64,000 bases of DNA from Glycomyces lechevalierae (GCF_027622945.1 NZ_JAPZVQ010000004.1:186001-250000); one strand, 5' to 3'; positions 1 to 9,229 are shown, counted from the first letter of the stretch. Translations and numbers: made by a program. The notes: generated by a model from the sequence alone, not told the origin.

Positions 1-2
1 TC

Positions 3-758
3 CACGGCGTGACGCTCAGCGTCCCCGCCGGGCAGCGCCTCGCCGTCGTAGGTCCCTCTGGCGCAGGCAAATCCACGCTCGCGCGCCTCATCTCCGGATC
101 GGACGTGCCCCGCGAGGGCCGCGCCGCGATCGGCGGCGTGGACGTCGCCGCGCTGCCGCTCGACGAGCGCCGCAAGCGCGTCACCCTGGTCACCCAGGAG
201 CACCACGTCTTCACGGCCTCGTTGCGGGACAACCTGATCCTCGCCAAGGCCGAGGCCGCGGACGAGGAGCTGAACGAAGCGCTGGCGGCCGTCGGCGCGG
301 ACTGGGCGTTCGACCTGCCCGAGGGACTCGACACGCCGCTCGGCGGCAAGAACCGGGAGCTGGACGCGGCGAGCGCGCAGCAGATCGCGCTCGCGCGGAT
401 CATCCTGGCCGACCCCGATGTGGTGATCCTCGACGAGGCGACCGCGATGCTCGACCCGCGCGCGGCGCGCGACACCGAGCGGGCGCTCGCGGCCGTTCTG
501 GAGGGGCGCACCGTGATCGCGATCGCGCACCGGCTGCACACCGCGCACGACGCGGATCGCATCGCGGTGGTCGAGGACGGGCGGGTCGCCGAATTGGGGA
601 GCCACGACGAGTTGATCGCACTCGACGGCCATTACGCCGCGCTCTGGCGAGCCTGGCACGGCGAGCGTGCGAGCCGTGAATCTGCTGAGCACGGGGACGT
701 CGACGCTACCGAGAACGAGCAGTCGGGCGCATTGGCTTCGAGCGCGAATACGTTGTAG
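3..758 (+). CDS. ABC transporter ATP-binding/permease protein, C-terminal ATPase part (5' truncated by window)
   Basis: Only the nucleotide-binding domain is in the window; the frame is open to the left edge, so the membrane domain probably lies upstream. Visible are Walker A (GPSGAGKST), a Q-loop (TLVTQEHHVF), Walker B with catalytic Glu (VVILDEATAML), D-loop and H-loop (IAHRL). The ABC signature is abnormal: where LSGGQ is expected the protein reads ELDAASAQQ. This suggests a degenerate half-site, as in asymmetric heterodimeric exporters whose partner supplies the working signature; the partner would be outside the window. The substrate cannot be told. A long hairpin follows the stop codon. 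Confidence 0.85.
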   Translation, partial: HGVTLSVPAGQRLAVVGPSGAGKSTLARLISGSDVPREGRAAIGGVDVAALPLDERRKRVTLVTQEHHVFTASLRDNLILAKAEAADEELNEALAAVGADWAFDLPEGLDTPLGGKNRELDAASAQQIALARIILADPDVVILDEATAMLDPRAARDTERALAAVLEGRTVIAIAHRLHTAHDADRIAVVEDGRVAELGSHDELIALDGHYAALWRAWHGERASRESAEHGDVDATENEQSGALASSANTL

Positions 759-773
759 CCCAAACAAAGAACC

Positions 774-798
774 AGGCCCCGGGCTCAGCCCGGGGCCT
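774..798 (+). terminator. Hairpin after the ABC exporter gene
   Basis: A perfect 11-bp stem (AGGCCCCGGGC / GCCCGGGGCCT) with a 3-nt TCA loop begins 15 nt after the stop. There is no T-run, so a GC-rich actinobacterial-type terminator is inferred. Confidence 0.7.
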
Positions 799-1147
799 GT
801 ACTGGCTCGAGAACACCACCACAAGTCGGAACACCCACCGACTCGTTCTTAGCAAGGAAACAGAAAGGAAACCAGGAAACCCGTTCCGAACCAGTGACGA
901 AAGAGTATCACGTCACATGTCCAGTGGCTAGGGGGTCGTATCCAGGTCACTCGATCCGTGTCGATCGATTTTCGCGATCCGTGCGTCACACCACAAGGCA
1001 ACCGCCAGCACTCCCGCCCGACCGGCACTCCGCCCGCGGCGGTGCCCGGCCCGCCACTCCGGGCGGTGCCCGCCTTTGGCCCCGGTCGTGCACGGCCTAG
1101 ACTCGACTGGTCTTCCCGCAGCTAGTAACCGTTAGGAAACACCTGTC
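799..1147 (+). other. Intergenic region upstream of gatC
   Basis: No convincing coding sequence is visible. The composition is locally richer in A (860-900) than the surroundings. A possible -10 hexamer TAGACT at 1098-1103 would start transcription about 40 nt before the gatC start. No -35 of note was found. Confidence 0.5.
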
Positions 1148-1447
1148 GTGAGTACGATTTCACGCGAGGAAGTCGCGCACCTCGCGCGGCTGGCCCGCCT
1201 CGAAGTCACCGATGACGAGCTCGACGCCTTCGCCGGCCAGCTCGACGTCATCCTCGAATCGATGAAGACGCTCGCCGAAGTGAACACGGACGGCGTCCAG
1301 CCGACCTCGCACGCGGTGCCGCTCGTGAACGTCTTCCGGGAAGACCAGCCCCAGCCCTCCCTGCCCCGCGAGGACGTCCTCGCCGGCGGCCCCGACACCG
1401 CCGAGGACCGCTTCCGCGTCCCGCGCATCCTGGACGAGGAGGCCTAG
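1148..1447 (+). CDS. gatC: Asp-tRNA(Asn)/Glu-tRNA(Gln) amidotransferase subunit C
   Basis: This 99-residue protein has the GatC family N-terminus (MSTISREEVAHLARLARLEV) and the typical PLVNVFREDQP segment. GatC is the small structural subunit that wraps GatA and stabilises its contact with GatB in the amidotransferase that converts Glu-tRNA(Gln) or Asp-tRNA(Asn) to the amidated form. The start is GTG. It is followed 3 nt after its stop by gatA, and gatB comes next, so the three are one operon. Confidence 0.96.
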   Translation: MSTISREEVAHLARLARLEVTDDELDAFAGQLDVILESMKTLAEVNTDGVQPTSHAVPLVNVFREDQPQPSLPREDVLAGGPDTAEDRFRVPRILDEEA

Positions 1448-1450
1448 CCC

Positions 1451-2983
1451 ATGAGCCGCATCATCGACCGGACCGCCGCCGAACTGGCCGCGGACATCCG
1501 CGAGGGCCGCCTCACCTCAGTCGAGGTCACCACCGCGTTCCTCGACCGCATCGCGGCCGTCGACGGCACCGTCAAGGCCTTCCTGCACGTCGACCGGGAG
1601 GGCGCGCTCGCCACCGCGGCCGAGGTCGACGCCGCCGTCGCCGCCGGTCAGGACCTCGGCCCGCTCGCCGGCGTCCCGATCGCCGTCAAGGACGTCGTGG
1701 TCACCAAGGGCCTGCCGACCACCGCCGCCTCCAAGATCCTCGAAGGCTGGATCCCGCCGTACGACGCGACGATCACCGAGCGCATCAAGGCCGCCAAGAT
1801 GCCGATCCTCGGCAAGACGAACATGGACGAGTTCGCGATGGGCTCCTCCACCGAGTACTCGGCGTTCTTCAAGACCGTGAACCCGTGGGACACCGGCCGC
1901 ATCCCCGGCGGCTCCGGCGGCGGCTCGGCCGCCGCGGTGGCCGCGAAGATGGCGCCGCTCGCGATCGGCACGGACACGGGCGGCTCGATCCGCCAGCCCG
2001 GCGCGGTGACCGGCACGTTCGGCGCGAAGCCCACGTACGGCTCCAACTCCCGCTACGGCCTCATCGCCTTCTCGTCCTCGCTGGACACCCCGGGTCCCGT
2101 GTCCCGCAACGCCCTCGACGGCGCGCTGCTGCACGAGGTCATCTCCGGGTACGACCCGCGCGACTCCACCGCGATCGACGCGCCCGTCCCGCCCGTGGTC
2201 GAGGCCGCGAAGACCGGCGCGAACGGCGACCTCTCGGGCCTCAAGCTCGGCGTCGTCAAGGAGTTCGAGTCGAGCTACGACAAGGCCGAGCCCGGTGTGG
2301 TCGAGGCCTACCGCGCGGGCGTCGAGCAGCTCGTGAAGCTCGGGGCCGAAATCGTCGAGGTCTCCTGCCCGTCCTTCACCTACGCGCTGCCCACCTACTA
2401 CCTGATCGCGCCGTCCGAGGCCTCCTCGAACCTGGCCCGCTACGACGGCGTCCGCTACGGCCTGCGCGCCGGGGACGACGGGCAGCACTCGCTCGAAGAG
2501 GTCATGAGCCTCACCCGCGAGGCCGGCTTCGGCCCGGAGGTCAAGCGCCGCATCATCCTCGGCACCTACGCGCTCAGCGCCGGGTACGTGGACGCGTTCT
2601 ACGGCAAGGCCCAGCTCGTGCGGACCCTCATCAAGCAGGACTTCGAGAAGGCCTTCGAGCAGGTCGACGCGATCATCAGCCCGACCACGCCGTTCATCGC
2701 CTTCAAGTTCGGCGAGCGCACCGGCGACCCGTACCAGATGTACCTCGCCGACCTGTACACGATCCCGACCAACCTCTACGGCGGCCCCGGCGTCTCCGTC
2801 CCGGTCGGCCTCTCCGAGGGCATGCCGGTCGGCCTGCAGGTCATGGGCCCGGTCATGGGCGACGACATCACCTACCGCGTCGCGGCCGCCCTGGAGTCCA
2901 CCCAGGACACCCTGCTCGCCGACACCGCGCCCGAGATCTCCGCAAATCTACGTCTCACTGCGTTCGACGAGAAGGGGAAGTAG
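1451..2983 (+). CDS. gatA: Asp-tRNA(Asn)/Glu-tRNA(Gln) amidotransferase subunit A (glutaminase)
   Basis: This 510-residue amidase-signature enzyme releases ammonia from glutamine for the transamidation. The Ser-cisSer-Lys catalytic triad is readable as K80 (GVPIAVKD), S155 (GGSGGGSAA) and S179 (DTGGSIRQP). The length and motif spacing are those of full GatA proteins. It sits between gatC and gatB with 3-4 nt gaps. Presence of gatCAB implies that Gln-tRNA and/or Asn-tRNA is made by the indirect route, as in most actinobacteria. Confidence 0.98.
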   Translation: MSRIIDRTAAELAADIREGRLTSVEVTTAFLDRIAAVDGTVKAFLHVDREGALATAAEVDAAVAAGQDLGPLAGVPIAVKDVVVTKGLPTTAASKILEGWIPPYDATITERIKAAKMPILGKTNMDEFAMGSSTEYSAFFKTVNPWDTGRIPGGSGGGSAAAVAAKMAPLAIGTDTGGSIRQPGAVTGTFGAKPTYGSNSRYGLIAFSSSLDTPGPVSRNALDGALLHEVISGYDPRDSTAIDAPVPPVVEAAKTGANGDLSGLKLGVVKEFESSYDKAEPGVVEAYRAGVEQLVKLGAEIVEVSCPSFTYALPTYYLIAPSEASSNLARYDGVRYGLRAGDDGQHSLEEVMSLTREAGFGPEVKRRIILGTYALSAGYVDAFYGKAQLVRTLIKQDFEKAFEQVDAIISPTTPFIAFKFGERTGDPYQMYLADLYTIPTNLYGGPGVSVPVGLSEGMPVGLQVMGPVMGDDITYRVAAALESTQDTLLADTAPEISANLRLTAFDEKGK

Positions 2984-2987
2984 CGCC

Positions 2988-4475
2988 ATGACGAAGCTGA
3001 ACGACTACGACAAGGCCGTCGAGACCTACGAGCCCGTCCTCGGCCTCGAGACGCACATCGAACTCGACACGCACACCAAGATGTTCTGCGGCTGCTCCAC
3101 CGTCTTCGGCGCCGAGCCCAACACGCAGACCTGCCCGGTGTGCCTGGCCCTGCCCGGCGCCCTCCCGGTCGCCAACAAGGCCGCGATCGAGGCGACCATC
3201 AAGATCGGCCTGGCCCTCAACTGCCACATCGCCGAGTGGACCCGCTTCGCCCGGAAGAACTACTTCTACCCGGACATGCCGAAGAACTTCCAGACCAGCC
3301 AGTACGAGGAGCCGCTCTGCGAGAACGGCTACGTCGACGTGGTCGTGGACGGCAAGGAGTACCGGATCGAGATCGAGCGGGTCCACCTCGAAGAGGACAC
3401 CGGCAAGACGCTCCACGTCGGCGGCGCCACCGGCCGCATCCACGGCGCCACCGAATCGCTCGTGGACTACAACCGGGCCGGCATCCCGCTCGTGGAGATC
3501 GTGACCAGGCCCGTCCCGGGCACCGGCGCCCTCGCCCCCGAGGTCGCCCGCGCCTACACCGCCGAACTGCGCGACATCGTCCGCTCCCTCGGCGTCTCCG
3601 ACGTGCGCATGGAGCAGGGGTCGCTGCGCTGCGACGTCAACCTCTCGCTCAACCTGCCCGGCGAGGAGTGGGGCACCCGCACCGAGACGAAGAACGTCAA
3701 CTCCCTGCGCTCGGTCGAACGCGCCGTCCGCTACGAGGTGCGCCGCCAGTCCGCGCTCCTCGACGCCGGCGAGCGGATCTTCCAGGAGACCCGCCACTTC
3801 CAGGAGACTACCGGCGAGACCCGCGCCGGACGCTCCAAAGAGGAGGCCACCGACTACCGGTACTTCCCCGAGCCCGACCTCGCCGTCATGGAGCCCTCCC
3901 GCGAATGGGTCGAGGAGCTGCGCGCCGGCCTCCCCGAGCTGCCGCGCAAGCGCCGCGAACGCCTCCAGGCCGAATGGGCCCTGGGGGACAAGGAGATGCA
4001 GTCGGTCGTCAACGCCGACGCCGTCGAGCTCATCCAGGCCACCGTCGACGCGGGCACCAGCCCGTCCGGCGCGGTCAAGTGGTGGCTCGGCGAGCTCTCC
4101 CGCCGCGCCAACGAGTCCGGCGAGGAACTCGCCGCGCTCGCGATCACGCCCAAGCAGGTCGCCGAACTCCAGGGCATGGTCGACGACGGCCGCCTCAACG
4201 ACAAGCTCGCCCGCCAGGTCATCGACGGCGTGCTCGCCGGTGAAGGCGACCCGGCCGACGTCGCCGCCAAGCGCGGCCTCGAGGTCGTCTCCGACACGGG
4301 CGCGCTCGAAGCCGCCGTCGACGAGGCCATCGCCGCCAACCCCGCCGTCGCCGACAAGATCCGCGGCGGCACGCACGCCGCCGCCGGCGTGCTCATCGGC
4401 GCGGTCATGAAGGCCACCAAGGGCCAGGCCGACGCCGGCACCGTCCGCCAGATCATCCTGGACAAGCTGAGCTAG
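2988..4475 (+). CDS. gatB: Asp-tRNA(Asn)/Glu-tRNA(Gln) amidotransferase subunit B
   Basis: This 495-residue subunit binds and activates the mischarged tRNA. The N-terminal GatB catalytic domain has the zinc-binding cysteines C34, C36, C49 and C52 (FCGCS, TCPVC) and the conserved [14 protein letters not shown] stretch; the C-terminal third is the YqeY-like tRNA-binding helical domain. An AG-rich ribosome-binding region (GAAGGGGAAG, 2971-2980) precedes the ATG. A strong hairpin follows, closing the gatCAB operon. Confidence 0.98.
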   Translation: MTKLNDYDKAVETYEPVLGLETHIELDTHTKMFCGCSTVFGAEPNTQTCPVCLALPGALPVANKAAIEATIKIGLALNCHIAEWTRFARKNYFYPDMPKNFQTSQYEEPLCENGYVDVVVDGKEYRIEIERVHLEEDTGKTLHVGGATGRIHGATESLVDYNRAGIPLVEIVTRPVPGTGALAPEVARAYTAELRDIVRSLGVSDVRMEQGSLRCDVNLSLNLPGEEWGTRTETKNVNSLRSVERAVRYEVRRQSALLDAGERIFQETRHFQETTGETRAGRSKEEATDYRYFPEPDLAVMEPSREWVEELRAGLPELPRKRRERLQAEWALGDKEMQSVVNADAVELIQATVDAGTSPSGAVKWWLGELSRRANESGEELAALAITPKQVAELQGMVDDGRLNDKLARQVIDGVLAGEGDPADVAAKRGLEVVSDTGALEAAVDEAIAANPAVADKIRGGTHAAAGVLIGAVMKATKGQADAGTVRQIILDKLS

Positions 4476-4487
4476 ACCGATACGAGC

Positions 4488-4521
4488 AGAGGGCCGGGTG
4501 GCGTCAGCCGCCCGGCCCTCT
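4488..4521 (+). terminator. Terminator hairpin of gatCAB
   Basis: About 15 bp of stem (AGAGGGCCGGG... / ...CCCGGCCCTCT, one T-G pair) with a 4-nt GTCA loop lies 12 nt after the gatB stop. No T-run follows. Confidence 0.8.
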
Positions 4522-4604
4522 CGCTTCGACATGCCTGTTCGGAGTCCCACATAACGGGAATGTAGATAACTGGATTGTCGTACTCGTGGCTTATGGTTTC
4601 GATC

Positions 4605-5753
4605 GTGCAGCTTCGTTACACATATCGGGTCTATCCGACCGCGCCGCAGCGCTCAGCGCTCGCGCGGACGTTCGGGTGTGTGCGGACCGTATTCAACGAT
4701 GCTGTCGCTGCCCGCCGGCGCGCATACGCTGAAGGATTGCCGTTCCCGTCTACTGCGCAGTTGGACAAGCTGTTGATCACGGCGGCAAAGCGCACCCCGG
4801 AACGTGCCTGGCTTGCCGAGGTATCGACGGTGCCGCTGCAGCAGGCCTTGCGGGACTGCCATGCGGCTTACCGAAACTTCTTCGACTCGCTGAAAGGCAA
4901 GCGGGTCGGGGCGAAGGCCGGGCCGCCCAAATTCAAGCTCCGCTCGAATCGGCAGGCGGCCCGATTCACTCGAAACGGCTTCTCGCTGAGGGCGAACGGG
5001 CGTCTGTACCTTGCGAAAATCGGAGACCTCAGGGTGGCGTGGTCCCGAGGTTTGGCCGCCGAACCGACTTCAGTGACGATCATCAAGACCTCGACCGGAA
5101 AGTACTTCGCCAGTTTCGTGATCGCTCTCGAAGACGATGCCCAGCGGCTGGAGCCTATCGCTGGTCCCGAGGCCGAGACTGGAATCGACCTGGGACTCAA
5201 AGACTTCGCGGTGGTTCGGGGTGGGAAGGTGATCGAGAACCCCCGGTTCTTTAAGCGGATGGAGCGGCAACTTCAGAAGGCACAGCGGCAGTTGTCGCGG
5301 AAGCGCAAAGGATCAGCAAACAGGGCGAAGGCCCGGGTCAAGGTCGCGAAGATTCATGAGCGGACCCGGAATATGCGCGAGGACTGGCTGCACAAGCAGG
5401 TAATGACTCTGGTGGGCGAGAACCAAGCCCTCTTTGTCGAAGACCTGTGCGTGAAGGGCCTCTTGCGTGGCAGGGCCGCGAAGTCCGTGCATGACGCCGC
5501 ATGGAGCTCGTTCTTGTCGAAGCTCGAGTCGAAGGCCGCCCGTGCTGGGCGGAACTTCGTGCGTGTGGATCGATTCTTCCCTTCCACGCAGATGTGCTCG
5601 GCATGCGGGGCGCTGACCGGTCCGGCCGGTCTGTCAGACCTGGGAATCCGGGCGTGGGCTTGCGAGTGCGGCGCGACTCACGATCGCGACGCGAATGCAG
5701 AGATCAACATTCGTCGTGAGGGCCAGCGGCTCGCAGCTGCGACGCTGCCCTGA
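4605..5753 (+). CDS. tnpB: TnpB family RNA-guided nuclease / IS605 OrfB
   Basis: This 382-residue protein starts at GTG 4605 (MQLRYTYRVYPT, the usual TnpB beginning); ATG 4593 is the alternative. An N-terminal helix-turn-helix-like region is followed by a split RuvC domain with D195 (GIDLGLKD), E279 (ALFVEDL) and D362 (HDRDANAEINI), and a zinc finger between the last two acids with C331, C334, C353 and C355. All three catalytic acids and all four cysteines are present, so it should be nuclease-competent. TnpB proteins cut DNA guided by an RNA from the element's right end, promoting element retention. No tnpA is nearby. Confidence 0.93.
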   Translation: MQLRYTYRVYPTAPQRSALARTFGCVRTVFNDAVAARRRAYAEGLPFPSTAQLDKLLITAAKRTPERAWLAEVSTVPLQQALRDCHAAYRNFFDSLKGKRVGAKAGPPKFKLRSNRQAARFTRNGFSLRANGRLYLAKIGDLRVAWSRGLAAEPTSVTIIKTSTGKYFASFVIALEDDAQRLEPIAGPEAETGIDLGLKDFAVVRGGKVIENPRFFKRMERQLQKAQRQLSRKRKGSANRAKARVKVAKIHERTRNMREDWLHKQVMTLVGENQALFVEDLCVKGLLRGRAAKSVHDAAWSSFLSKLESKAARAGRNFVRVDRFFPSTQMCSACGALTGPAGLSDLGIRAWACECGATHDRDANAEINIRREGQRLAAATLP

Positions 5754-5922
5754 TCGAAGTTGTCGCCCGGGGGCACTGGGAGACGTGAAACGCCTGTGGA
5801 GGGCCGGTAAGACCAGGGAAGACCTGGCGCGGCCCGTCGAAACAGGAACCCGTCCGTAGCCGGCCGCTATAGCGGACCGCGAGTCGGAAACCTGAGCCGT
5901 TCGCGGCGAAGGGGATGCCAAT
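5754..5922 (+). ncRNA. Probable omega RNA (reRNA) and right end of the TnpB element
   Basis: The 170 nt directly after tnpB contain no gene but several short inverted repeats, including GTCCG...CGGAC around 5850-5880 and TTCG-CGG-CGAA near 5902-5912, plus the phrase GAAACAGGAACCC, which resembles the conserved segment upstream of many actinobacterial TnpB right ends. In known systems this region is the scaffold and the bases just past the element end (here from about 5923) form the guide. The boundary is inferred. Confidence 0.45.
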
Positions 5923-6041
5923 GTCCGTTCAGTCCTGGTGTGAGCCGCGAGTCTTTGGGCACCCCAGAGAGCGATGTTGTTCACAGAGGATTGCTACCCT
6001 TGACCGCGTCAGCTTCATTGCGGCCGGAGGAGGTGGAGACC

Positions 6042-6140
6042 ATGGGCGATGACCCCGGATCTAGTCGAGATACCGACGCGTTCTTCCCATTTTCCTTTTA
6101 CCGTGCCCCGCGTCCTCTTACATTGGAGCGGACGGGCTGA
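6042..6140 (+). CDS. Possible leader ORF of mgtE (32 codons)
   Basis: An ATG preceded by a strong purine-rich site (GGAGGAGGTGGAG, 6026-6038) opens a 32-codon ORF, MGDDPGSSRD... ending ...PRPLTLERTG, 60 nt ahead of mgtE. It uses many codons rare in this genome (TCT, AGT, CGA, CCA, CGT, CTT, ACA) and is rich in Asp, Pro, Phe and Arg. A possible -10 (TACCCT, 5995-6000) lies upstream. The position suggests a translated leader for magnesium-dependent control, but no M-box riboswitch was recognised and the ORF could be chance. Confidence 0.35.
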   Translation: MGDDPGSSRDTDAFFPFSFYRAPRPLTLERTG

Positions 6141-6200
6141 CCTGCACTTCCACGCGGGCTTTAGGGCACGGCCCTTTCCTCGTGTTAGGAGGTGGCTGCC

Positions 6201-7547
6201 ATGGCTCAGGTCATTCAGCCCATTTCGCCCGCGGCGGTTGACGAGCTCGCGGCGCTCCGCCTGGAACTCGCCGACACCTCGACCGTCGTTCTCGCCGAAG
6301 AGCTGCCCCGCATGGACCTGGCCGAGCAGGCCCTGCGCTTCCGGCTCCTCCCGAAAGACCGCGCGCTCGCCGTCTTCGAAGAGCTCGACACCGTCCACCA
6401 GCAGGAACTCATCGACGGGCTCAAGACCGACACCGTCCGCGAACTGCTCGACTCCATGGAGGCCGACGACCGGGCCAAGCTCTTCGACGAGATGCCGGCC
6501 AAGGTCGCCACCCGCTTCCAGTCCCAGCTCAACGCCGCCGACCGGCGCACCACCGCCCAGCTGCTCGGGTACGACCCCGAGTCCGCCGGGCGCATCATGA
6601 CCCCCGACTTCGTGTCGCTGCGCGCCTCGATGACCGCCGCCGCCGCGATCGAGCGCATCCGCCACCTGCGCGAACGCCCCCGCCACCTCGACGTGCTGCC
6701 CGTGACCGACGGCCACCGCAAGCTCCTGGGCACCGTCACCCTCGCCGATCTCGTGAGCGCCGATCCGGACACGCTCGTCAACCACCTCATCGCCGACGAG
6801 CACTACCAGGTCTCCACGGACACCGACCAGGAGCACGCGGCCCGCCTCATCCAGGAGGCCAACCTCAACGCCCTCTCCGTCGTCGACCACGAGGACCGGC
6901 TCGTCGGCCTCATCACCTGGGACGACGCCATGGAGGTCCTGGAAGCCGAGGACACCGAGGACGCCGCCCGCGCCGGTGCGGCCGAACCGCTGGAGCGCCC
7001 CTACCTCTCGGCGGGCGTGTTCATGCTGGCGCGCAGCCGTGCCGTATGGCTGCTCATCCTCGCCGTCTCCGCCTCGCTCACCGTCACCGTGCTCAACTAC
7101 TACGAGTCCTACCTCGCGAACGTCACCGTCCTCGCGGTGTTCGTGTCCCTGCTGACCGGCACGGGCGGCAACTCGGGCTCGCAGGCGTCGGTCACGATCA
7201 TCCGCGCCATGGCCGTCGGCGAAGTCCGCTTCTCCGACGCCTTCAAAATCACTTGGCGCGAATCGCGGGTGGGCTTCCTGCTCGGTGCGATGCTCGCCCT
7301 CGTCGGCGGACCCATCGTCGCCCTCGTCTACGGACCCGACATCGGGCTCATCATCGCGGTGACGCTCCTGGTGATCTGCACCTGGTCGACCTTCGTCGGC
7401 TCGCTGCTGCCGCTGGTCGCCAAGAAGGTCGGCATCGACCCGGCCCTCGTCTCCGCGCCGATGGTCTCGACGTTGTGCGACGCCACCGGCCTGCTCATCT
7501 ACTTCTCGATCGCGGCCCTGGTCCTCGGGCCCGCCCTCACCGGCTGA
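6201..7547 (+). CDS. mgtE: Magnesium transporter MgtE
   Basis: This 448-residue protein has three parts: an N-terminal superhelical MgtE_N domain (about 15-125), a pair of CBS domains (about 130-250) that sense cytosolic magnesium, and a C-terminal five-helix channel domain starting about residue 270. The channel signature GTGGNSGSQASV is intact. MgtE is a Mg2+-gated Mg2+ channel of the inner membrane. ATG 6201 is chosen because AGGAGG at 6187-6192 sits 8 nt upstream; GTG 6192 is the alternative. A long hairpin shared with the convergent CotH gene follows. Confidence 0.95.
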   Translation: MAQVIQPISPAAVDELAALRLELADTSTVVLAEELPRMDLAEQALRFRLLPKDRALAVFEELDTVHQQELIDGLKTDTVRELLDSMEADDRAKLFDEMPAKVATRFQSQLNAADRRTTAQLLGYDPESAGRIMTPDFVSLRASMTAAAAIERIRHLRERPRHLDVLPVTDGHRKLLGTVTLADLVSADPDTLVNHLIADEHYQVSTDTDQEHAARLIQEANLNALSVVDHEDRLVGLITWDDAMEVLEAEDTEDAARAGAAEPLERPYLSAGVFMLARSRAVWLLILAVSASLTVTVLNYYESYLANVTVLAVFVSLLTGTGGNSGSQASVTIIRAMAVGEVRFSDAFKITWRESRVGFLLGAMLALVGGPIVALVYGPDIGLIIAVTLLVICTWSTFVGSLLPLVAKKVGIDPALVSAPMVSTLCDATGLLIYFSIAALVLGPALTG

Positions 7548-7557
7548 GACGCAGCGC

Positions 7558-7591
7558 GAAGGCCCGGAAGCCGTGCCGCTTCCGGGCCTTC
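7558..7591. terminator. Bidirectional terminator between mgtE and the CotH gene
   Basis: A perfect 14-bp stem (GAAGGCCCGGAAGC / GCTTCCGGGCCTTC) with a 6-nt loop lies between two convergent genes. Confidence 0.85.
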
Positions 7592-7603
7592 GGCGTGCCG
7601 TGG

Positions 7604-9229
7604 CTACTCCGCGGCGAGTGCCGTCGCCAGGAACTCGGTGCGCTGCTGGATCGTCGCCTTCAGGGTCTCGGCCGCGTCGGCGACATCGGCGCCGTTCAGC
7701 TCGGCCGCGGCCTGCGCGGTGTCGACCGCTTCGAGGGCGGCGCCTGAGGCGAACAGCGAGTCGTACAGCTCGTCGTACGCCGCCAGGTACTCGTCCTGGA
7801 AGGCCTCGGAGGCGAGGAACCGTTCCTTGAGTTCGTTGCCGCCCATGCCTCCCGGCGCTTCTTCCATGCCCTCGGGCATCTCGCCGCCGCCGGGCGTCCG
7901 GCCCTGCGGCTGCTCGCCGGTCGCGGTCTCGTCCGTCCCCTCGGCGGCCTGGTCCTGGCCCGGGAAGCCGCCGCCCATGCCGCCGCCGATCGAGGCGGTC
8001 TCGTCCGGAGCGAGGTCGGCGGTCTGGAGCGTCAGGTCGACGTCCCAGGTCACGACGCTGATGAGGCCCGTCTCGTAGTCGTACCAGAGGTAGCAGTTCT
8101 TCCCCGGGCCGGCCATGTCGTCGCCGTTCGTCAGGAGGTTCTGCAGTGCCGTGTAGTTCGCGAAGGACTCGATGTCGACCCAGTCGCCGAGCTCGGCGTC
8201 GAAGGTCGCGTCGTCGGCCTCGCTCAGCCACTCCAGGAAGTCCACCAGCGGCTGCATGTCCGCCGAGCCCTCCATCGTGATCTGCTTGAAGTCGTCCTCG
8301 TACTCGTCGGGGTCCTCGCCCTGGTACTCGAACGAACCGGTCGAGAGGGCCTTGTAGAGCACGCCGGCGTTCTCGCCGTACTCGCTTTCAGCCCAGGTCA
8401 CGTCCATGATGTCCACGAACCGGCGGGTGACGCCCTCGGAGCCGTTGACCGAGACCGTGGCGTAGTTCCAGTCGTAGCTCGCCTCGCCGCCGGCCTCGAT
8501 GAGTTCCAGCGCGACGGCCTCGTTGAGGGTCGAGCCGCTGCCGCCCATCGCCGACTCGACGCGGAGGCTGATCTGCCGGTTGCCCTGGTAGACCTGGCCG
8601 TCGACGTACTTCGAGAAGTCGATGAGCCACGGCAGGCCCTCGGGGGCGTCGAAGCTGACCGACGAGCCGGAGCCGCCGCCCATGCCGGGCATCTGCACGC
8701 CGTCCGGAGGCACCGCACCCATGTCTTCCGGGAGCTCCATCCCCTCAGGGAGTTCGATGCCTTCGGGCAGCCCGCCGCCGGGGAACTGCTCGCCGTTGCC
8801 GCCCATGGACATCCCCCCGCCGAGCGCCGAGAGCGTCGAGTTGCCCTTGAGGCGGATCCCCACGTCGGCGATGGTGACGCCGTCGATGGTGATGTCGGCC
8901 TTGATCCACTCCTTCTCGCCGGTGTCCTCGAAGGTCGCCTTCATCTCCTCGAAGTCCGCGTCGCTGTAGGAGAGGGCGATCTCGTGCGCGACGCCCGTGT
9001 CGAACAGGTCGACGGTGCCCTGGATGTCGTTGGTGACCACGAATCCCTCGTTGGCCTCCGAGTAGACCAGCGCGGTCGCCCGCACGGTCCCGACCGCCAG
9101 GGTGAGCACCGCGATGAGCCCGACCGAGCCCGCGATGAGCTTCCAGTGATGCCGGAGGCTCACCGGTATCCGGTGGCGCAGTGCCCGTGCACGGCTCCGC
9201 AGGCTGCGCCGTGGTCTCTTGGCCGCCAT
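7604..9229 (-). CDS. CotH kinase family protein, membrane-anchored
   Basis: This 541-residue protein has a basic N-terminus and one transmembrane helix (about 28-48), then an extracytoplasmic CotH domain. Recognisable CotH features are GIRLKGNST near residue 125, FVDIMDV, and a C-terminal NGDDM...KNCYLWYD...WDVDLTL block corresponding to the kinase active site. CotH proteins are atypical kinases that phosphorylate proteins. Two Gly/Met/Pro-rich low-complexity inserts (about 130-185 and 415-475, with repeated PEGxELPE units) interrupt the domain. It is the last gene of a minus-strand run with DUF4956 and VTC genes, a known CotH/VTC association; the substrate is unknown. Confidence 0.88.
   Translation of the reverse strand: MAAKRPRRSLRSRARALRHRIPVSLRHHWKLIAGSVGLIAVLTLAVGTVRATALVYSEANEGFVVTNDIQGTVDLFDTGVAHEIALSYSDADFEEMKATFEDTGEKEWIKADITIDGVTIADVGIRLKGNSTLSALGGGMSMGGNGEQFPGGGLPEGIELPEGMELPEDMGAVPPDGVQMPGMGGGSGSSVSFDAPEGLPWLIDFSKYVDGQVYQGNRQISLRVESAMGGSGSTLNEAVALELIEAGGEASYDWNYATVSVNGSEGVTRRFVDIMDVTWAESEYGENAGVLYKALSTGSFEYQGEDPDEYEDDFKQITMEGSADMQPLVDFLEWLSEADDATFDAELGDWVDIESFANYTALQNLLTNGDDMAGPGKNCYLWYDYETGLISVVTWDVDLTLQTADLAPDETASIGGGMGGGFPGQDQAAEGTDETATGEQPQGRTPGGGEMPEGMEEAPGGMGGNELKERFLASEAFQDEYLAAYDELYDSLFASGAALEAVDTAQAAAELNGADVADAAETLKATIQQRTEFLATALAAE

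Larger units (their letters stand above)
4530..5922 (+). mobile_element. IS200/IS605-type element carrying only tnpB (ends approximate)
   Basis: The stretch between the gatB terminator and the mgtE leader holds a lone TnpB gene. Its codon use (CGT, GTT, TTG, GAA common) and lower GC differ sharply from the flanking genes. No TnpA (Y1 transposase) is present. The right end is placed at about 5922 because the sequence there (GAAGGGGATGCCAA after a TTCGCGGCGAA hairpin) resembles the GAGGATGTCAA-like right ends seen in many actinobacterial TnpB elements. The left end could not be fixed. Confidence 0.6.

Noticed and set aside
894..1100. A 68-codon ORF upstream of gatC
   Set aside because: There is no ribosome-binding site, the codon usage is unlike the genome's, and it overlaps the gatC promoter.
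6000..6200. M-box magnesium riboswitch upstream of mgtE
   Set aside because: The conserved M-box segments could not be found; only a small ORF and a weak hairpin are seen.
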